From positions 1-17,778 of the forward strand of contig JANPDL010000028.1 of assembly GCA_031431475.1 (NCBI GenBank): 17,778 nt of DNA, in the 5' to 3' direction. Both the position numbers and the translations under genes were made by a program. Every line of letters begins with the position of its first letter. Within the stretch, counting starts at the first letter, position 1. Below the pieces are notes generated by a model. That model was not told the origin of the DNA, did no database searches, and saw only the letters and a list, made by a program, of their open reading frames with translations. The DNA is from JADCCX01 sp031431475. GTDB taxonomy: Bacteria; Pseudomonadota; Alphaproteobacteria; Rhizobiales; Beijerinckiaceae. Below, one piece after another: positions 14,564 through 17,778 of this stretch.

Positions 14564-15303
14564 GGCTCAATCTCCATGGCCTTCGGCGAGGGCTTCTTGC
14601 GGCGGATCAGCCACCAGACGCCACCGAGATCGAGAATGCCGACCCAGAGCCGGTTCCACATTGTGTAATTGGAGCTGCCGGACAGCCGCGTGCGGTCCAG
14701 CACATCGACATGCACCACATGATAGCCCTCGCGCACGACGAGCGCGGGGAGAAACCGGTGGATCGCATCAAAATACGGCAGGCTGAGGAACAGGGCTTTC
14801 GGAAAGCATTTCAACCCGCAGCCGGAATCGCGTGTGCCATCTTTCAGGATGCTGCCACGCACGCCGTTGGCGATCCTCGACTGGACTTTCTTGAAGCCCG
14901 AAGCCTTGCGCCCCGTGCGCTGTCCCGCCGCGATGCCGTTCCCGGGAGAGGCCGTCAGCGCCTTGTAAAGTTCCGGGATATAAGCCGGGTTGTTCTCGCC
15001 ATCGCCGTCAAGCGTGGCGATGATATCCGCCCGCGCCGCGCGCACGCCCGTGCGCACCGAGGCCGACTGCCCGCCCGAGCGCTCATGCCGAATCTGCCGC
15101 AGCCAGGGCCGCGTGGCGGCAAGCCGGGAAATCTCCGCCCCCATGCCATCGGTCGAGCCGTCATCGACATAGATCACCTCAAAAGCGCCAATCGCCGCCA
15201 GGGCGGCCTCGAGTTCATCCACGAGAGGCGCGACATTCTGCGCTTCGTTCTTGCAGGGAACGACGACGGAGATGACGGGGAGGGGTGATGATTGAGTGTT
15301 CAA
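14560..15303 (-). CDS. Family 2 glycosyltransferase, polyprenyl-phosphate sugar synthase-like
   Basis: This 247-residue GT-A enzyme of the DPM1/ArnC type transfers a nucleotide-activated sugar to polyprenyl phosphate on the cytoplasmic face. It shows VVVPCKNEAQNV (13-24), VDDGSTDG (46-53) and the metal-binding DGDGENNP (99-106). It also has the later GCGLKCFPKALF and SGSSNYTMWNRLWVGILDLGGVWWLI blocks, the last being a single hydrophobic segment near the C-terminus. Only one in-frame start is possible: TTG at 15303. A stop codon lies at 15312-15310 just upstream and no ATG or GTG precedes the first beta-strand. No clear ribosome site is seen. The nature of the sugar is unknown. Confidence 0.88.
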   Translation of the reverse strand: MNTQSSPLPVISVVVPCKNEAQNVAPLVDELEAALAAIGAFEVIYVDDGSTDGMGAEISRLAATRPWLRQIRHERSGGQSASVRTGVRAARADIIATLDGDGENNPAYIPELYKALTASPGNGIAAGQRTGRKASGFKKVQSRIANGVRGSILKDGTRDSGCGLKCFPKALFLSLPYFDAIHRFLPALVVREGYHVVHVDVLDRTRLSGSSNYTMWNRLWVGILDLGGVWWLIRRKKPSPKAMEIEP

Positions 15304-15369
15304 GCTGGTTCAGCACGTTGTCGTCGAAAGAAGCCGCCTTTTAGCGAAGGACAGGCGAGCGGGCTAGGG

Positions 15370-17097
15370 CTACTTCTCCCGCACATAAACCCCGACATCA
15401 ACCATCCGCCCCGAATTGATGTTGATACCCTTCACCCGCGTCCGCAACGCCGGTTTGTCCACAACGCCACCAAGCCCCGCCTGAAACGCCGCGTCATGCC
15501 GCTGGTCCACAAAGGCGATCCGGCATCCCGTCTGGGCAAAGAACGCCGCAGCGGCACCACCATCCGTCAGATCAATCCCTGTATCCGTCAGGAACACCAG
15601 ACTCGGCTCGTTGAATCCCGCGCTGAGATACGCTGGTTTCACACAGGCCACGCTGCGCGACGCCTCCGCCAGCCGCTTCGAGATATTGATCGCTTGCAAT
15701 TGCGGCAGGCCGAAGGGATAGGCCGCGATGGTCAGCGCCGCTGCCGAAGCCACGAGCAGAGCGGCACCAGCCATCGGCTCCGCCTTCTGCAGCGCCTGCA
15801 TCGCGATGAAAGCCAGCACAGCCGCCGCCAGCAGGAAGGGCAGGGCGAAATAGGGCAGCACGCGGTCGAATTGCCAGAACCCGCCGATGCCCGCCACAAA
15901 GATCAGCACCGGGGCCAGCAGCGCCAGCGCCGAGACCCATTTCGCCGAGCGCCACTCAAACGGCACGCCGTCGCGCTCCACCGCCATCACGGCCAGAACG
16001 GCAATCGCCGGATAGAGCGGCAGTACGTAATGCGGCAGCTTGGTCTGCACCGCCTCGAAGATGATCCAGCACGGGATGATCCAGGCCAGCAGGAATGCCA
16101 CCGCATCATCGCGGCGCTCCTTCCACGTGAACCGAAACGCCAGCGCCATGAACACCGACAGCGGCCAGGCCGTGGCCCAGAACAGCGTGGCATAGAGGCC
16201 CGGCGGCCCCCAATGGCGCTCCTGCCCCTGGCCGACCTTGCCCAGCATGTCCTTGCCCACGCTGTCCGCGAAGAAGGAACCGCCGGTCTTGATGGCGATG
16301 GCGGTCAGCCATGGCGCGATGATCACGGCCACGATGAGCAGCCCCAGCCATGGCCGGAGCGGCAGCAGCCAGCGGCCTGACCTCTCACGCAGGGAGAGCG
16401 CCAGCGCTGGCACAAAAACGATCATCGGCGTGATTGGACCCTTGACCAGAATACCAAGCCCCATGGTGAGCCAGAAGGCCCAGATATGCAGCCGCGACAC
16501 CGGCGGTACGGTTTCCGGGCTAACTCCAGCAAACCACAGGCGTGCCAGCACGCCGAACCCCACGAGGCAGGTGAACAGCAGCGTCGCGTCGGTCTTGGCG
16601 AGGCGCGCCTCCACGCCGATCAGTACGGTTGCCGCCATCAACGCCGCCGCCACAAAGGCCCCGCGCCGCGACAGAAACGCCAGCGCCCCCCAATAGACCA
16701 GCAGGACGGAGCCGATGGCGGCCAGCCACGATGGCAGCCGGTATAGGCCGATGGTGCGCATCGCATTCGGCACACCTAGTGCCTCAGCGGTGGATACAGC
16801 AGCGGCCTGCAACCAGTAGATACCGACCGGCTTCTTGTGGCGGGCGTCATCCTGAAAGCGGATATCGACGAAATCGCGTGTTTCCAGCATCTGCTTCGTG
16901 GCCTGCGCAAAGCGTGGCTCGTCGCGATCCATGGGTTGCAAGGAAAAAAGCCCCGGCGTGAACAGGACAAGCGACAGCACAACCAGCGCCGCCGCCGCTC
17001 GCCCGTGAGAGAGCGTCAGCCAGCCAAGCCAGCGCTCGACATTCGCCGAAACGCGTGCGCTGAAAGGGGCGTCTGTGGAAAGCGCAGCTGAGGCCAA
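15370..17097 (-). CDS. Family 39 (ArnT/PMT-like) membrane glycosyltransferase
   Basis: This 575-residue polytopic GT-C enzyme moves a sugar from a polyprenyl-phosphate carrier to an acceptor on the periplasmic side. The first periplasmic loop carries QPMDRDEPRFAQATKQML with the catalytic-type acidic residues Asp57 and Glu60. Further landmarks are HKKPVGIYW (87-95), RLAKTDATLL, GILVKGPITP and KLPHYVLPLYP, all in the order expected for ArnT-like proteins. About ten to twelve hydrophobic segments are visible, followed by a soluble C-terminal part. The start is TTG at 17097, supported by GAAGGA 7 nt upstream; the first internal ATG would delete transmembrane segment 1. The acceptor (lipid A, hopanoid, or a polysaccharide) is not deducible. 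Confidence 0.9.
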   Translation of the reverse strand: MASAALSTDAPFSARVSANVERWLGWLTLSHGRAAAALVVLSLVLFTPGLFSLQPMDRDEPRFAQATKQMLETRDFVDIRFQDDARHKKPVGIYWLQAAAVSTAEALGVPNAMRTIGLYRLPSWLAAIGSVLLVYWGALAFLSRRGAFVAAALMAATVLIGVEARLAKTDATLLFTCLVGFGVLARLWFAGVSPETVPPVSRLHIWAFWLTMGLGILVKGPITPMIVFVPALALSLRERSGRWLLPLRPWLGLLIVAVIIAPWLTAIAIKTGGSFFADSVGKDMLGKVGQGQERHWGPPGLYATLFWATAWPLSVFMALAFRFTWKERRDDAVAFLLAWIIPCWIIFEAVQTKLPHYVLPLYPAIAVLAVMAVERDGVPFEWRSAKWVSALALLAPVLIFVAGIGGFWQFDRVLPYFALPFLLAAAVLAFIAMQALQKAEPMAGAALLVASAAALTIAAYPFGLPQLQAINISKRLAEASRSVACVKPAYLSAGFNEPSLVFLTDTGIDLTDGGAAAAFFAQTGCRIAFVDQRHDAAFQAGLGGVVDKPALRTRVKGININSGRMVDVGVYVREK

Positions 17098-17123
17098 GTG
17101 TTGATCCTTCGGCTAAAGCCAGA

Positions 17124-17200
17124 TGGCGGCCCCAGCTGGATTCGAACCAGCGACCTACTGCTTAGAAGGCAGTTGCTCTATCCAGCTGAGCTATGGGACC
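17124..17200 (-). tRNA. tRNA-Arg (anticodon UCU)
   Basis: The - strand folds into a full cloverleaf of 77 nt including an encoded CCA. The acceptor stem is GGTCCCA with TGGGGCC, and the D arm GCTC..GAGC. The anticodon stem ACTGC / GCAGT carries loop CTTCTAA (anticodon TCT at 17166-17164), and the T arm is GCTGG-TTCGAAT-CCAGC. It decodes AGA (and AGG by wobble). It lies 26 nt upstream of the GT39 gene. Confidence 0.97.
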
Positions 17201-17212
17201 GATGGACAGAAT

Positions 17213-17240
17213 TCTCTAGTCGCTTGGGCAAGGGCGTCAA
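17213..17240 (-). promoter_or_regulatory. Candidate tRNA-Arg promoter
   Basis: On the - strand TTGACG (17240-17235) and TAGAGA (17218-17213) are 16 nt apart, and the -10 box ends 12 nt before the mature tRNA. The position is right for a short-leader tRNA promoter, and it could drive the GT39 operon as well. Confidence 0.5.
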
Positions 17241-17252
17241 GGGAGGCCGAAC

Positions 17253-17558
17253 TCAGTGCGTCCACTGGCCCTGACGGGTGAACTTGAAATTGTCCGAATA
17301 TGACACGGCCTTGTGCGTTGTCTCGCGCGGCTCTTCAACCCGGAAGGCGATGCCGTTGCGCGTGGCGTAGGTGACGGCGTCTTCCTTGCTGTCGAACCAG
17401 AGCTTGATCTGGCTTTTCATATCGCCGCTGGAGGTCCAGCCCATTAGCGGCTCGACCGAGCGATCCGTTTCCGCATCGTATTCCAGCAGCCAGCGCGTCG
17501 ACTTAGCGGAGCCCGACTGCATGGCTGTTTTGGCGGGGCGGTAGATGCGTGCGCTCAT
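17253..17558 (-). CDS. NADH:ubiquinone oxidoreductase (complex I) accessory subunit, NDUFS4-like
   Basis: This 101-residue protein matches the 'ETC complex I subunit conserved region' family (PF04800), the alphaproteobacterial counterpart of mitochondrial NDUFS4. Diagnostic segments are SARIYRPAKTAMQSG at the start, LMGWTSSGDMKSQIKLWFDSKEDAVTYATRNGIAFRV in the middle and SYSDNFKFTRQGQWTH at the end. The family sits at the N-module/Q-module junction of complex I and aids assembly or stability. The main nuo operon is not in the window, as is usual. Length is normal. It lies between two tRNA genes on the same strand, so it may share their transcripts. Confidence 0.93.
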   Translation of the reverse strand: MSARIYRPAKTAMQSGSAKSTRWLLEYDAETDRSVEPLMGWTSSGDMKSQIKLWFDSKEDAVTYATRNGIAFRVEEPRETTHKAVSYSDNFKFTRQGQWTH

Positions 17559-17603
17559 GAGTCTGTCTCGAAAGAGTGCGTGAGCTCAGTATCAAAAACC
17601 GGA

Positions 17604-17680
<77 letters not shown>

Positions 17681-17778
17681 GACAATTCGGTCTTGAGGCG
17701 CAGGCGGTATCATGGGGCAGTGGATACCACAAGCCTTTCCGCTCACTTGATCAAAGGATGCTTCACCCTGTCACCGGC

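Noticed and set aside
14235..14570. A 112-residue N-terminal extension of the PNPOx-like protein.
   Set aside because: It overlaps the LAB_N gene fully in another frame and has out-of-frame composition; the ATG at 14234 in an ATGA overlap is the natural start.
15292..16380. A 362-codon open frame on the + strand opposite the GT39 gene.
   Set aside because: Extreme Arg/His/Gln content and no family resemblance; it is an antisense shadow of a high-GC gene.

Overview
This window looks like chromosomal DNA from an alphaproteobacterium, most probably of the order Hyphomicrobiales (Rhizobiales). The clues are high GC content, a metX-metW pair with an ATGA overlap, DUF2336 and DUF2076 proteins, an NDUFS4-type complex I accessory subunit, and a RIME-like intergenic palindromic element of the kind common in rhizobia. 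I see no transposase, phage gene, CRISPR array, rRNA or origin. Most of the content is housekeeping or conserved-hypothetical.

Layout from left to right. At 1-1018 is the C-terminal half of glutamine-dependent NAD+ synthetase (nadE), cut by the window edge. It is followed on the + strand by a small secreted SH3-domain protein (1106-1381) and an orphan ABC substrate-binding protein with a Tat-like signal (1487-2500). A bidirectional hairpin terminator separates these from the - strand genes: a secreted Tyr/Gly-rich protein with a glycine zipper (2621-3052), then a two-gene unit of a phosphoglycolate-phosphatase-like HAD enzyme and a class I/II aminotransferase (transcribed 5039 to 3178). A zinc metallopeptidase (5176-6075, +) converges with a DUF2336 protein (6082-7347, -). 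The DUF2336 gene is divergent from moaB (7508-8071, +), which overlaps by 4 nt the end of an unrecognised gene (8068-8592, -).

metX-metW (8671-10508, +) supply the homoserine acylation step of methionine synthesis. They converge on a FadJ-type hydratase/3-hydroxyacyl-CoA dehydrogenase gene (10639-12603, -). Between them lies a pair of inverted ~51-bp hairpin units (10516-10634). The FadJ protein stops abruptly beside this element and appears to lack the usual C-terminal tail.

A DUF2076 gene (12853-13578, +) ends in a strong bidirectional terminator. Opposite it runs a tightly packed - strand operon: a GT39/ArnT-like transferase, a GT2 polyprenyl-phosphate sugar synthase, a LAB_N small membrane protein and a PNPOx-like flavoprotein (17097 to 13632). 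The last three genes overlap by ATGA. This operon follows tRNA-Arg(UCU) by only 26 nt. Further upstream on the same strand are an NDUFS4-like complex I subunit and tRNA-Pro(UGG).

The most interesting leads are the GT39/GT2/LAB_N envelope-glycosylation module with its tRNA-linked 5' end, and the FadJ truncation at the RIME-like element. I found no convincing evidence of a wholly new defence or mobile system.
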